Made by a program: the position numbers and the translations under genes. The notes beneath the pieces were generated by a model, which had not been told where the DNA came from, did not search any database, and saw only the letters and a list, made by a program, of their open reading frames with translations. From Ulva prolifera (taxonomy: Eukaryota; Chlorophyta; Ulvophyceae; Ulvales; Ulvaceae), in contig JALAAN010000015.1 of NCBI GenBank assembly GCA_023078555.1, forward strand, positions 40,001 through 67,558: a stretch of 27,558 bases of DNA, given 5' to 3'. Positions 11,780 to 20,139 of this stretch are shown in pieces (the first letter of the stretch is position 1; the number at the start of each line of letters is the position of its first letter).

Positions 11780-11835
11780 TGCTGTGGGGCTGTTTGCAAA
11801 GTGAGAGGCTCTGCTTGCAGGAGGCCATCTCTTGA
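36..11835 (+). CDS. Copy A: giant multi-exon Cys/His-module protein (whole gene model)
   Basis: Proposed join: 36-1843, 2041-2560, 2757-3056, 3307-3599, 3816-4107, 4287-4635, 4995-5417, 5602-5803, 5936-6480, 6674-8306, 8359-8553, 8746-9042, 9321-10372, 10532-11448, 11821-11835. Up to 8745 the model rests on exon-by-exon comparison with a second copy at 17.7-27.5 kb, where the same junctions and phases recur. Beyond 8746 it rests on phase-compatible GT/AG signals in one copy only. The frame is open to the left edge, so ATG 36 may be internal. Frame problems lie near 5049, 5259-5275, 9478, 9592 and 11127, and there is an in-frame TAA at 7946. Function is unknown; nuclear nucleic-acid binding is inferred from the Cys/His modules and basic segments. 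A shorter gene ending at TAG 9117-9119, followed by a separate gene, is the main alternative. Confidence 0.5.
2041..2560 (+). CDS. Copy A exon 2: conserved core with WYKCIPC motif
   Basis: The exon follows intron 1844-2040 (gtatgc...cagcag). The split Ser codon ag|c and the downstream words MPRxEMxVRxLAS, DxxWYKCIPC and GHIGSFNTLAxYxY are shared with copy B at 20140-20655. The single C-x2-C has no obvious partner ligands close by, so metal binding is uncertain. It ends in phase 0 before gtgtgg. The two exons differ by one codon after one lost base in B is allowed for. The flanking introns do not align between the copies while the exon does, which indicates past selection on the protein. Confidence 0.8.
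2757..3056 (+). CDS. Copy A exon 3: possible recombinase box-I-like exon
   Basis: A 100-codon exon, phase 0 at both ends, the same length as its partner 20824-21123. It begins after ctatgcag and ends at aagcag|gtgcgg. The segment SGARNPVFVALTWGHVHF near the end has the spacing of tyrosine-recombinase box I (G-x-R, then L-x-W-x-x-I/V). In copy B the residue before Trp is Arg; here it is Thr. This is resemblance only. Upstream lies a basic helix-forming stretch, KANGALNALKPKPMQAAEI, conserved in both copies. Confidence 0.8.
3307..3599 (+). CDS. Copy A exon 4: beta-rich core segment
   Basis: The acceptor is gtgtag and the exon runs to a phase 2 donor at gcaat|gtgtga. Its length of 293 bp equals the partner exon 21318-21610. 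It opens with VTFMCEFAIAWDKAPNVFG, alternating hydrophobic residues followed by a Lys turn. In a tyrosine recombinase this would be the place of the beta-hairpin lysine, but that is inference. Further conserved words are EHLLSIA.HQRV and FKLSHLI. Confidence 0.8.
3816..4107 (+). CDS. Copy A exon 5: conserved R...GQW...Y...YLHP segment
   Basis: Exon of 292 bp, equal to partner 21759-22050. It enters in phase 2 (at|g rebuilds Met) and leaves in phase 0 at gacctg|gtacgg. The order of conserved words is CFCRYHGMVPLRF, LSRExRTGMV, LHHNGxENR, GQWSxNxxTYQTxYLHP. Arg, Trp and Tyr occur in an order and rough spacing like the C-terminal catalytic box of diverged eukaryotic tyrosine recombinases, where Trp often replaces the second His. 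The first His of a canonical H-x-x-R is replaced by Arg (R-x-x-R). Catalysis is therefore doubtful and unproven. Confidence 0.8.
4287..4635 (+). CDS. Copy A exon 6: conserved helical segment
   Basis: Exon of 349 bp, equal to partner 22185-22533. It enters in phase 0 after gtacgcag and leaves in phase 1 at ttcag|gtgcgt. Conserved words are LGVPSAM, NLVKTAAFKAL, YALAVY.HAAVG, AAYGWTLIRKMHP and LHLWG. Alternating hydrophobic and basic positions suggest helices. No family was recognised. The following intron carries two long poly-G runs that copy B lacks. Confidence 0.8.
4670..4693 (+). repeat. Poly-G tract, 24 bases, in copy A intron 6
   Basis: Uninterrupted G run just downstream of donor 4636. 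It can form G-quadruplex in DNA or nascent RNA. Length is likely uncertain in the assembly. Confidence 0.9.
4778..4822 (+). repeat. Poly-G tract, 45 bases, in copy A intron 6
   Basis: The longest G run in the window, in the same intron (4636-4994) as the previous run and also on the coding strand. The matching intron of copy B (22534-23667) has no such run. Confidence 0.9.
4995..5417 (+). CDS. Copy A exon 7, with two one-base frame breaks
   Basis: The partner exon 23668-24092 is 425 bp and open throughout; this one is 423 bp. The missing bases map near 5049 (partner reads gcatgg, here gcatg) and to 5259-5275 (GAVDLA/GQEM region). Either side of each break the protein matches the partner: DEVQTA, HGVDLRSMLSTASG, HLEDRDAQ, then FGEEGDFL and KRLTKL in the third frame. 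It leaves in phase 0 at gtggag|gtacgt. It is acidic and rich in helix-forming residues. The breaks may be sequencing errors or real damage. Confidence 0.7.
5602..5803 (+). CDS. Copy A exon 8: short conserved exon
   Basis: Exon of 202 bp, identical in length to 24388-24589 and almost identical in sequence. The near-identity of the two copies resumes about 12 bases before this exon. Conserved words include NMRDWIWTAGGAGFMGVIRQ. The frame meets TAG at 5842 if not spliced, so a donor is needed. The GTGCGA at 5804 (phase 1) fits the next exon through acceptor tgtag at 5935. A weaker alternative is gtgttt (phase 0) with acceptor ctcacag. Confidence 0.7.
5936..6480 (+). CDS. Copy A exon 9: first Cys/His modules
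   Basis: Starts the metal-binding array. After VANPDIPLQGKCLAVD there are C...C...CPRH, then YCKNTACKK...VCNIHR (C-x4-C-x15-C-x2-H, about 6187-6270), then RCDVITC...GLCPKH (C-x4-C-x11-C-x2-H, about 6409-6475). The donor lies directly after CPKHVK at aag|gtgata (phase 0). One extra base relative to copy B near 5975 keeps this copy in frame from the chosen acceptor. Confidence 0.75.
6674..8306 (+). CDS. Copy A exon 10: main Cys/His array and acidic segment, with in-frame TAA
   Basis: Acceptor tttttgcag, phase 0. In order: SCSRC...QCCVC, VCPYH, MFCNRC...ICNGC, ECHVAGC...VCYPH, YYCRGC...GLRC, RCHY...CMCS, YCPKCKRVC, then CARCCAVH and an acidic run (DEEDFG, DADQ, DSDDALMGDD). C-x4-C...C-x2-H units alternate with C-x2-C...C-x2-C units, as if one bipartite module had been repeated. 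TAA 7946-7948 interrupts the frame where copy B has TAT; beyond it the frame stays open to 8306. The length of 1633 bp equals copy B because B has one extra codon and three lost bases. If the stop is real, the protein ends inside the last C-x2-C pair. Confidence 0.7.
8359..8553 (+). CDS. Copy A exon 11: further C-x4-C module
   Basis: 195 bp, the same as 27140-27334. Reads ECLPAPPPGRARCRNAPAC, then LCITC, another C-x4-C...C-x2-C unit. It is in a different frame from the acidic end of exon 10. A 52-bp intron (8307-8358, gtgcaa...ttgcag, phase 1) joins them; donor 8304 is equally phase-compatible. It leaves in phase 1 at gcag|gtgcga. Confidence 0.65.
8746..9042 (+). CDS. Copy A exon 12: basic, Lys/Arg-rich segment
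   Basis: Acceptor caccag, phase 1 (g|tg makes Val), then CCEGTLDLVKADLMDD. A strongly basic helix follows: NHRKRQRYEAKP, SEKEKLRKAY, RAARRKSSKG. RKRQR looks like a nuclear localisation signal. The proposed exit is phase 1 at cat g|gtatga. If unspliced, the frame stops at TAG 9117-9119 and AATAAA occurs at about 9264, so this could instead be the last exon. Confidence 0.55.
9321..10372 (+). CDS. Copy A exon 13 (or separate gene): unrecognised, mostly helical
   Basis: Begins after ccaatacag in phase 1, compatible with exon 12. Text reads EEFRCCSTPVAVALPADV, passes through a stretch in a second frame (about 9478-9592, LADWTKLAAVEDVLPDI) and returns to the first frame at TLVVQEFVPVGFDF. A basic Pro/Lys patch (RPSKTRPPKK) and a long helical part ending ATILERSRTRQ follow. 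A paired loss and gain of one base would make it continuous; a missed intron is the alternative. It exits in phase 0 at gatgag|gtgcgc. No family was recognised. Confidence 0.5.
10532..11448 (+). CDS. Copy A exon 14: Ser/Arg/Gly-rich tail with SUMO-interaction-like motif
   Basis: Phase 0 join across intron 10373-10531 (gtgcgc...catgcag). It starts IPWPDGCDPEVIVTSG, then a disordered part with AIDLTGDGG (about 10752-10778) and basic patches (MRRRRDSSRS, KRARSP). At the GGC repeat (11129-11162) the sensible frame changes by one base. Downstream, in the new frame, WAPIDHRVPVTVRNPTQ, SYKLRVRD and CSFFDLCHM look like ordinary protein. A one-base slip in the preceding GGGG or in the repeat explains it. 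It exits in phase 0 at tgtagg|gtgtgt. Confidence 0.5.
10752..10778 (+). other. SUMO-interaction-like motif in exon 14
   Basis: Codes AIDLTGDGG within a disordered, Ser/Arg-rich context. It matches the known hydrophobic-D-L-T plus acidic pattern of SUMO-interacting motifs (as in IDLT-type sites). A short motif, so chance is possible. Confidence 0.35.
11129..11162 (+). repeat. GGC trinucleotide tract in exon 14
   Basis: Imperfect (GGC)n with one GAC. It codes Ala, Gly or Arg depending on frame, and the plausible reading frame changes here by one base. Confidence 0.85.
11718..11779 (+). repeat. Paired poly-G tracts in copy A intron 14
   Basis: Two G runs, 11718-11731 (14) and 11751-11779 (29), separated by a GGC-like spacer. 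They lie in proposed intron 11449-11820 on the coding strand. All long G runs of the window lie in copy A introns. Confidence 0.9.
11821..11835 (+). CDS. Copy A possible terminal exon
   Basis: After ctgcttgcag, a phase 0 continuation gives four codons and TGA. A good donor (gtaagt) follows directly at 11837, so this could instead be an internal micro-exon of a longer gene. Weak evidence. Confidence 0.2.
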   Translation, partial: EAIS

Positions 11836-13288
11836 GGTAAGTATGGAACTCTGGTTGGGCGGAATTGGGAGATACAGCATGCTGGACATTTGGCCTTGAG
11901 GAAGCTAATTCTGGCAACACAACATCAGTGGGAATGCAATTCGGGGTGTTTCGGGGTGCGTGTCTGGGAAGGTGCACATGTGCAGCTCAGCCCAGGGCAC
12001 CGCGAGCAGCAATCATGGGAACTGCACACCGAGCAATCTCCTCGCACCCACCCAATGTCAGCACTTGCGCTGGCCACAGCCACACAGCCACACACACGAC
12101 CACACCCACCCAGCAACACACTCAAGCCTCCCACCCAACACCCACAAGCACACCCACAAGCCCACCCCCACCCACACCGGTCCGGCACAAAAGCCCAGAA
12201 AGCACATGCAGCCAAGGCCGCCGAGCACAGAAACAGCGAAACCCCAACAACAATCCCCACCCCGGGGAGGCCCCAGCCTCCTCCAGCACAACCCCTCTGC
12301 GCCCAGCTCCAGCGCACCACCCCGCCCACCTGCGGAAACAGACCCACAACCCCAAAGACCAGCCCAGCCCGCCGCAATTGCAACCTACCTGGTCGCGCCG
12401 CAATGGCGGGCCACATGCAGACACACGGGGAAGACAGCGGCAAGGCACGGCCCGCCAGATCCGCAACCACCACAAGGCGGACGGGCCACGAGCGCACGCG
12501 GCGACGATCCCCATCAGGCAGGCCAGGCGGGCGGGCTGCGCCGCTCAGGCCAGATGGCCTGTGAGCGGCGTAGGGTCATCGGGCGGGACCGCGAGCCCTG
12601 TCAAAACTGCCTTCCCCGCATGACGCGCCATCAGCGGGGCAGCGGCGTGCACCTGTTGAGCCACCGTGCGGCACAGCGTTGTGTACAGGTCCCGCATGGT
12701 GTTCTCTGGGCATCCTCCAAGCATGCATGAATTTTGCATGCATGCAAGCCACCGGGAACGTATGCTCAGTGATCGCGTGCACCTCAACGTCCTCAGCGGC
12801 ATTCAGCGGCATGTGGCAGTACGAATGCCCATGGCAAACTGGACCACAAGGGATGCGGGCGCTTGGGGTTGCTGGATGTTTGACATGGCATGCGGCTGAG
12901 GGGTGGCCACGGCAGTGGTCGTCACCGTGACAGCCACGTTGGCCTTCAAGGCGCACGTACATCAGGCGCACACATACCAGGCGTACTGACTATCGGCATT
13001 TCGACGAACATGTGTTCGGCAACTGTATATGTTGTCAGCGGTGGGCGCATGCAGCTGCGCAGCGTGTGGCTGGGGGCCGTCTGGAGAGACGCACATGCAT
13101 GTGCAGCCGATCGGGATGGGCACTAGAGCCTGCCGTCTCCCTTGGTCATGGCAGCACATACAACATCTGACAGCATCTTCTTGGGGGGTGGAATCCGGGA
13201 TAGGCCACTGCGTGTGTGATGACGCTGTTGCAACACTTGTGTATCAGTTGTTCAGCACCCGTGCCAGCTGTGTTCGACCGTGCACTAG
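11836..13288. other. Low-complexity spacer, C/A-rich and T-poor
   Basis: About 12060-12370 is made almost wholly of C and A with some G (repeats like cacaccc and ccacaag). This leaves several frames open on both strands without protein-like composition. 12560-13288 contains ATGCAT-type words (12721-12750) and short frames on both strands. I see no supportable gene here. Confidence 0.6.
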
Positions 13289-14263
13289 GTGCATCGTGAC
13301 AGGAGGACCGTCCGGCGACCTGACGCACCGTTGGTAGAACAGGCAGCAGCTCTTTTCAATAATAGTTCGGCTGTGTGGATAGCAGAGGTGGCTGCGGCAA
13401 TGACGGCGGGGCAGCGTCTGAAGGCAGGACAGGTGGGTGCGAAGTTGCGCAGCGGATGTGCGTGCAGGCACATGGTGGTAGGGGGTGGAAGCAGGGCGTG
13501 CGAGAGAATCTTGCACTGGCCTGCACTGCAGCACTCGACCCACACCGTCATTCCCCACGGTACAGTGATGCGACCTGAAATTCACAGGAAGTCACACCGC
13601 GTGCTGGTCATGCAGGAAGGCCTGGTCGGTGGTTCTGTGGCTGGGGTGCACGTGGAGCCCATGGCAGATGTGGATGGGGCAGCACGCATGGACGCTGGCG
13701 TCCGCAGCCGCGGTGCCCGTGTGGCTGGCGGTGGGCTGCGGCATCCGGAGCGGGTCAGCGACGTCTTCGCGATGCAACAGCAGGTTGTGGCGGCGGTGCG
13801 GGTGGGGGCCATGTTTCCCGCGCTGCTGAGATCCGCCCTCCCGGATGTGTGGGTGCGGGTGGGGATATCCAAGGCGGGTGCCGAGGTTTACTTTGTGTTT
13901 GGGCAGCGTGTACGCGCGCTGACGGGTGCTCGCGTGGGACAGTTTTGGACGTCCATGGCTGCTGCCGCGGTGTGGAGGGTGGATGTTGGGGTGGGGTGGC
14001 AGCAGCCGGCACCTGTGGATGTGTGTGTGTGGGTGCCGCGCCTGATTGGTGCGGCCGGGAGGAGGCAAGGAACCCACCTCGCTGCGCGCGCCCGAGCTGG
14101 CATATGCTTCCAGCATATGTGTCGCCAGCCGTACGTAGGAAGGATTGATTTGGAACTACGCCTCTCTGTGAGGTGGTCGCCAGACCTGCGAGTCTGCCCT
14201 ACCGAGTATCTGCGTATGGGATTCCCCACGCAGACTTCACCACCAGTGCATAACAGGGCTTAG
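13289..14263 (+). CDS. Uncertain open frame, possibly a diverged 5' part of the same gene family
   Basis: An open frame of 324 codons rich in Val, Arg, Ala and Gly. It contains an in-frame candidate intron (gtgggt at 13433 to catgcag at 13615, phase 0 on both sides). EVAAAMTAGQRLKAGQ before that donor faintly resembles TTAAAMVEQRIEVVA of the 15476-15541 exon. VRVGIS...VRALTGARVGQFW faintly resembles VEVSAP...RVRRADVGQLV of copy B's 5' exons. Much of the length may be GC-driven. Opposite-strand frames are also open and look worse (His/Pro/Thr-rich). Confidence 0.25.
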   Translation: MHRDRRTVRRPDAPLVEQAAALFNNSSAVWIAEVAAAMTAGQRLKAGQVGAKLRSGCACRHMVVGGGSRACERILHWPALQHSTHTVIPHGTVMRPEIHRKSHRVLVMQEGLVGGSVAGVHVEPMADVDGAARMDAGVRSRGARVAGGGLRHPERVSDVFAMQQQVVAAVRVGAMFPALLRSALPDVWVRVGISKAGAEVYFVFGQRVRALTGARVGQFWTSMAAAAVWRVDVGVGWQQPAPVDVCVWVPRLIGAAGRRQGTHLAARARAGICFQHMCRQPYVGRIDLELRLSVRWSPDLRVCPTEYLRMGFPTQTSPPVHNRA

Positions 14264-15300
14264 TTGCAGTGACTATATGCATGCCATACTTTGTCTATTG
14301 TCTCTAGAGACAGATCTGTCGGTGGTACCAGCATGTCACGGGCCTCTGCAGATCGTTTCTGTGGTGGGGTAGCACCCCGGCTGATACATCGATGTTGGCA
14401 ACTTTCCTTGCAGCCAAATGTTGTAACAAGTTGACCCCAACGAGCCGAGCGCTGTTTCGGCACCTGTCCACATTGGTCGCACCACAGCCGAACAGCTTCG
14501 AATTCTTGGGAACTGTGTCGTTTCTGCGCGGTCGTGCGCGGTGGGAGTCTGCTCAGGTTGCACTGATCTGACCTGTGCTGTTCCGCACTTGAGACATAAT
14601 TGCAGCACCTGCGGGCACTGCTACTAGCAGTATACAGTACTTATGAGCAGCATCGTTTCGCATCACTCACGTCCGCTGCAGTGTTGGTGTCAAGCCTCAC
14701 CATGGCAGCAGTAACTACCACTGTATCACCCTCCTGACAGCCCAGAATAAGTAGAAGTGGTAGTGGCTGCACCAAGGTTGCTGCAATGCAGCACTCATGT
14801 GGCATGAACGCCTCATGCACCACGTCACATCCCAAATCACATGTGCAATAAGGCAACGCTAAAATCGACACGGAACCTGTCAACGGGACCAACAAGCAGC
14901 CTGGATTTTTTGTGATATCGCAGGTTCCATTGGGCCGAAAGTTTCAGGGCGAGGCGCGCAGATGTGGGGTTGGTCAGCGGCGGGTGCCATGCATACAGTT
15001 GCAGGCTTCGTGGCGAGAGGGCTGCACTGCCTGGACACCGGTACCTGCATGTGGAGACAGGCGACGAAGGATGAATCGGTTGACTGATGCAACTCTGGAA
15101 AGTCGTGCATTCGTCTCTCAGCAGCTGTGCACGCGGGTTAATACGTGAGCAGACGGACGTCGTGTACACAGAGTTGCATGTCAGTTACGATTTGTTCGAC
15201 CTCTTGTTAGGCGAGCTCTGGCACGCATTGTGACATTTACATGGTAGAATTGAGATGAGCTTCTAGATACGCACGTCTAGGCTTTGATTTAGAGTCGATA
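14264..15300. other. Stretch with no supportable gene
   Basis: Short frames only on both strands. Two adjoining palindromes, tgtctctagagaca (14299-14312) and acagatctgt (14310-14319), are the only structure I noticed. Copy B's promoter could lie near the end of this stretch, but no element was recognised. Confidence 0.5.
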
Positions 15301-15475
15301 TTTGTCATCGCTGGAGCGTGGCAGCCTATTGCTTGAGTCGGAGATAGGTGCGACTGTCAGCTGGCGTGGCTGTGGGCGTACGCCTGCAAACTCGCACAGA
15401 GGCTCAGTGACCCACGGGCCGGGTCGGGCGCACCGAAACCCGAACACAGATCAGCGACGACGTGGGCAGGCAGCG

Positions 15476-15541
15476 ATGGCGGCACCAGACAGCCTGACGA
15501 CGGCTGCTGCGATGGTAGAGCAGCGCATCGAAGTTGTGGCG
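15476..15541 (+). CDS. Possible first exon of copy B
   Basis: ATG in context gcagcgATGGCG, 22 codons (MAAPDSLTTAAAMVEQRIEV...), then gcg|gtatgt. The frame is also open upstream to 15302. Its exit phase 0 does not match the 17203 exon directly, so at least one more exon would be needed between. Weak. Confidence 0.25.
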
Positions 15542-15991
15542 GTATGTCGGACGATCGCGCTGATATGGTGCAAGTGCGTGCATACGCATGATCGAACAGG
15601 GTGGGATCTGGAAGTGCGAGTGGATCCAGTTCTGTGTGGCTGGAGGTGCCTGTGCAGAAACTGTGCATGCATGCTGCAAGCCACACAACACCACCCCCGG
15701 CTGGACTGGTGGCATACACGGGCCTGTGCATCGCGACATCGTCAGTACACCCCCTCTGCTGAGCTGTACCCGTGTTATGCATTCAGGAGAGGAGGACGGT
15801 AGGTGTCATGCATGCGCATGAGTCGTTTCCTGATCCGGTGCGGGGGTATGGAGCATCGTGCCAGGCGCTCGTTCAGGGCTGCCGACGTAGGCGCAAGCGT
15901 GAACGACGAGGATGCCCACAGATGCCCCCGAGGTGTGTTCCAGCTCACAAATTGTCGCATCCATTGTGCAGTCGATGTGGACACCCGCACA

Positions 15992-16333
15992 GGAAACCTG
16001 CGCTGCCTCTTGCATGCTCTGCCATAAGCAGGAGCATCATGCATAGCATCCCGTCAACGCATGTCCCACCACCGCAGCGGCGTGTGATTGCGGGTGCGGC
16101 CGCACCCGCTCTGGCCACAGCCATGCGCACGCAAACGCACACGCGCGCGTGCGCACGCATCGCGGGAAACCTTCGCTGCCTCTCACATGCTCTGCCATAA
16201 GCAGGAGCATCATGCATGGCATCCCGTCATCGCATGTCCCACCACGCAACGGCGTGTGATCGCGGGTGCGGCCGCACCCGCTCCGGCCACAGCCATGCGC
16301 ACGCAAACGCACACGCGCGGTGCGCACGCATCG
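15992..16333 (+). repeat. 173-bp tandem repeat, two units
   Basis: Unit 1 starts at ggaaacc (15992), unit 2 at ggaaacc (16165). Shared words in order: ctctgccataagcaggagca, catgcat, gcatcccgtca, gtgtgat, gcgggtgcggccgcacccgc, ccacagccatgcgcacgcaa. The unit contains a perfect gcgggtgcggccgcacccgc palindrome. Mostly substitutions separate the two. No coding capacity is inferred. Confidence 0.85.
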
Positions 16334-16356
16334 CGCGCGACGCCCCCACGCACGCG

Positions 16357-17039
<683 letters not shown>

Positions 17040-17202
17040 CTGTAGTTTGATACTCTGCTGTAGTGTGGCCATGTGTGCGTGGTGTTGAGGTACGATGGGT
17101 TTTGAGATATCTCCGTTGGTCTGTTGCAGCACTCTTCCCGTCGCCATGCTAAACATGCCAGTGGTGCACTCACTGTTTTGTAAGTCTGCCTGTGGTGCAC
17201 AG

Positions 17203-17319
17203 GTTTCCTGATGAGGCCATGCCAGCTAGGGCGGCAAAGCTGACTGTGGAGGTCTCGGCGCCTAGCATCGATGATGTCCAGTGGAGTGTACGCTGGCACG
17301 GGACGCCCAGAGTGAGGCG
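17203..17319 (+). CDS. Copy B candidate 5' exon
   Basis: Acceptor ggtgcacag, then FPDEAMPARAAKLTVEVSAP and QWSVRWHGTPRVR, ending in phase 2 at gaggcg|gtacgc. The following 54-bp intron joins in frame to 17374. The protein text has normal amphipathic composition. The upstream partner exon is unknown. The matching part of copy A is outside the window, so this lacks comparative support. Confidence 0.45.
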
Positions 17320-17373
17320 GTACGCATTGTTCTCATGCATGCTTCATGCATGATGTGCTGTTTTGCGGCGCAG

Positions 17374-17701
17374 CGCTGACGTTGGACAGTTGGTGCGCAG
17401 GGCGATGGCACATTTTGTCCAAGGCAGGCGGATGCACCATCCTCGGACACGGCAGCTGTGGCGGCAGGAGGAGTGCGCCAACGTTGCTCGGGGCCACCTC
17501 AGCGCAGGGCAGCGCAACTGGTGGCGCGAACAGCGCGTCACCATGATGAGCCTGCCGGCGAACACAGGGGCTGGAGCTGCCGCTTTAGAGTCAGCAGCGC
17601 TGGAGGATCGTGTCACTGCCGCCTCGCGCATGGCTATTGAATCCAGAGCGGAATCGCGAAGCAGCCACACGTGCGTCCACCAGACCCACACCAACGCGTG
17701 T
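17374..17701 (+). CDS. Copy B candidate second 5' exon
   Basis: Acceptor gcggcgcag; cg|c rebuilds Arg, then ADVGQLVRRAMAHFVQGRR, RTRQLWRQEECANVARGHLS and RNWWREQRV, a basic helical segment. It must shift frame to meet exon 17748. A 46-bp intron with gtgtgt...ggcag (17702-17747, phase 0) would do so; another exit is possible. Confidence 0.4.
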
Positions 17702-17747
17702 GTGTGTGACGGGTTCGAGTCCGTTGGGGAGTGTCGTTGTGCGGCAG

Positions 17748-19793
17748 TCAGAGTATGGCCTTGCATGGTGCGAGGGTCTTGCGCCGGCAACGGCGGGCAT
17801 GCATGCGGTGGCAAGCACAGCCCTCGTGGTGCCCGCTCATGAACCTGTGGGGCAAGTGAAGCCGGGGCGCATCACCGCGGGCATGCACCTCGGTGCCTGC
17901 ATCATGCGCTGTGTCCAATCGCTGCTGCAACGTGCCATGGTTGAGCCAGCCTCGAGCTCAGCATCCAGGCTGGAGAGCGCACGGGTTGGCCGCGTTCTGT
18001 TGCTTGCAGCACGGCTGCAGTTGGTTTGGATGCAGCGGCCACGTGCTTTGTTGCGCCGGCATCACATGGCAGCGCAGTCGCGGCATCACATGCTCCAAGG
18101 GCAGCGACTGTGGCTGCAAAACCGTCCGCTTCAGTTGCGGTGCTGTCAGTGGGCGCGGCAGAGGTTCAGGGCGTAACCCAAAGCGTGGTGCGGGTTGTGC
18201 ACGCAGCGGCTCCAATGTCTGTGTCCACATTTGCTGCTGCTACGGTTGAGGGTGCCCGTGATGTGAATGTGCTGATAGAGCAAAGAGCCGAGCCCACAGG
18301 AGCCATGTGTCCTGAGTTCGGGGCAGTGGTGTCCAGTGCCGTGGGATGCGTGGGGTTTGACTCTATTGCGCATCCAAATGATGTGCCCGCTGTAGATGTA
18401 GCCGCGGCTGCAGGTGTTGCTGCGGCTGCGCATGGTGTGAGTTTTACCGGTTTGGCTGCAGCGGGCGCAGCAGTAGTGGCCACAGGTGCTGCGGGTGCTG
18501 CACATGCCGCAGACCCACAACTGGTTGCAGAGTTGACCTTGGCACACACCAGCGTGGGGCTGAGGCTGCGGGGAGGTGGTTCTGGAACCATGCTGCCTGA
18601 TCCCGGTGGAGGTGTGGAGGCTGGTAGTGAACGGGGCAGCGGCGGCGCGGCGGGGTTGGGCTCAGCTGAGGCGGTTTCAAACCGGCCGGCCGCGGTGGCC
18701 AGCCCATCAGCCAAGTCGAAGCAGATTGCAGCAGCTGCATTGCGTCTTCGGACATCGCGGCAGTTTCGTATGATGTCTGGTGCCAGGTCTGTAGTGAAGA
18801 AGCGTGTGCGTGAGGAGGCAGCTGACAGCGTGTGCGCAGTCGTAGGGAAGGCGGCGGGTGGGGGCGCGGCTGTCGATGCTGCAGCTGCAGTGGCCCCTGA
18901 AGGTGGCTGTCCTATGGCAGCTCCCAATGTGGGTAATACCACCGTTGCAGACTCCGCCGCTGAGGTTCGCCCTTCACGGGGGGTCCTGGTGCAGCCAACT
19001 GCATCCGTGGGCTTGATGTATCATGGATCAGCGCTGGTGTGCGCCCCGCTGCTAGGAAGACGTGGCATGTGGGGCGCAGTGCCTCGCACCGCCCTAAACA
19101 CAGCAGAGGTGCTGTGTCTCTGTCCAGGGCCGTTCTTGATGATTCTGACGACGATGCGCCCTTGCCAGATGCCTCCAACCGGGGTACACCTGCGCGGTTG
19201 GTGGATTTTGCTGAGGGAGGCGCACGCGAGCCTCAAAAGTCTTTCACGCAGTGGCTCAGCGGGGTCGCTGCGCAGCGACCTGAGGTTGGGGTTTGTGGCG
19301 GCGAAGCGGCACCGGCTGACAGCAGCGCTACCTGTGGGCAGGGTGATGTTGCTGCCCCGGAGCCGGACTTTGCGGCCGCGCTTTGCCGTCGTGATTCTGT
19401 CATTAGACCCGAGCAGGTGCCACCCGTGACAGGTGTGTGTGAGCGGGCGAGTGCTGCACACAGAGGCAGTGGTGGTGCTGCCCCTACACCGCAACTGATG
19501 CGAGCCTCACCGGCACGTGGTGACGGTGTGCCAGGCAGTGATGATGGCAAGGCAGAGTGTGAGAGTTTTTCATTCTTCAACTCCAGTGATGAGGACATCG
19601 AGGGTGTAGAAGACCCGTCGTACACACCGTCGGAGTCTGATTCAGTTATTGTGTGCGCATCGCCCACCCGGGCGGCGGAGCCTGCCGACGGCGACTGCGG
19701 CGTTGTGACTGTACGCGAGCACTCGCATGGTGATGAGGTTGCGGAGCTGCACCGCCTTGGAGATTTGCTCGACAATCCAGAGCGATACGCGAG
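17748..19793 (+). CDS. Copy B exon matching copy A exon 1, with two frame breaks
   Basis: Same Ala-rich then acidic-serine protein as copy A; the ATG equivalent to A's 36 is at 17799. A four-base loss near 18015 (A has agcacacctggctgc, B has agcacggctgc) and a one-base loss near 18979 (ccgggggg to cgggggg) break the frame. The sequence after each break matches copy A in another frame. B carries 56 extra codons at about 18236-18403. After 19608 it diverges from A until LHRLGDLLDNP. It exits in phase 2 at cgcgag|gtgtgt, exactly as A does. Allowing five lost bases, the two copies differ by whole codons. Confidence 0.7.
17762..19608 (+). repeat. Duplicated block 1, right member
   Basis: Partner of 1-1680. 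The left edge of the match cannot be seen because the window starts inside the other member. Confidence 0.9.
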
Positions 19794-20139
19794 GTGTGTA
19801 TTCCATGTTGCCCCCGCTGAATCCCATGTGCGTCTATGGCCTGTTCCGCGGACCCCACAGCGGTCTTGTGTTGTGTCACTTGTGCGGGATCCCGACACAT
19901 GCATGCACGCATCATAAAGTGTTATTTGTCACCAACAACGCCACATACTTGAACTGCGGCAAAGCTGCATACTGCATGTACATGTGAGTAACAATGCTGA
20001 TACTGTGCGGTGACTAGCGTATGTCTGTTGTGGCCGAACGCATCCGTTAGCATTCCATTCCTCACATGCTTAGTATCAGTTATGGCCACAGGGCAAAACC
20101 GCAAACATGTGTCGACACGGTGTGCAGAGTCAAGTGCAG

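Noticed and set aside
11540..11977. Open frames with poly-Gly or poly-Pro
   Set aside because: Produced by the G runs inside a proposed intron.
11890..12564. Pro/Thr/His-rich open frames on plus and a Cys/Val/Gly-rich frame on minus
   Set aside because: The stretch is T-poor low-complexity sequence, so stops are absent by composition; no domain, start context or splice support.
15772..16200. 142-codon open frame over the 173-bp repeat
   Set aside because: Arg/His/Pro composition follows the GC-rich repeat; overlapping frames are equally open and no splice or start support was seen.
17130..17179. A 50-bp in-frame exon between cag and gtaagt just before the 17203 exon
   Set aside because: The intron it would leave (17180-17202) is only 23 bp, too short for normal splicing.
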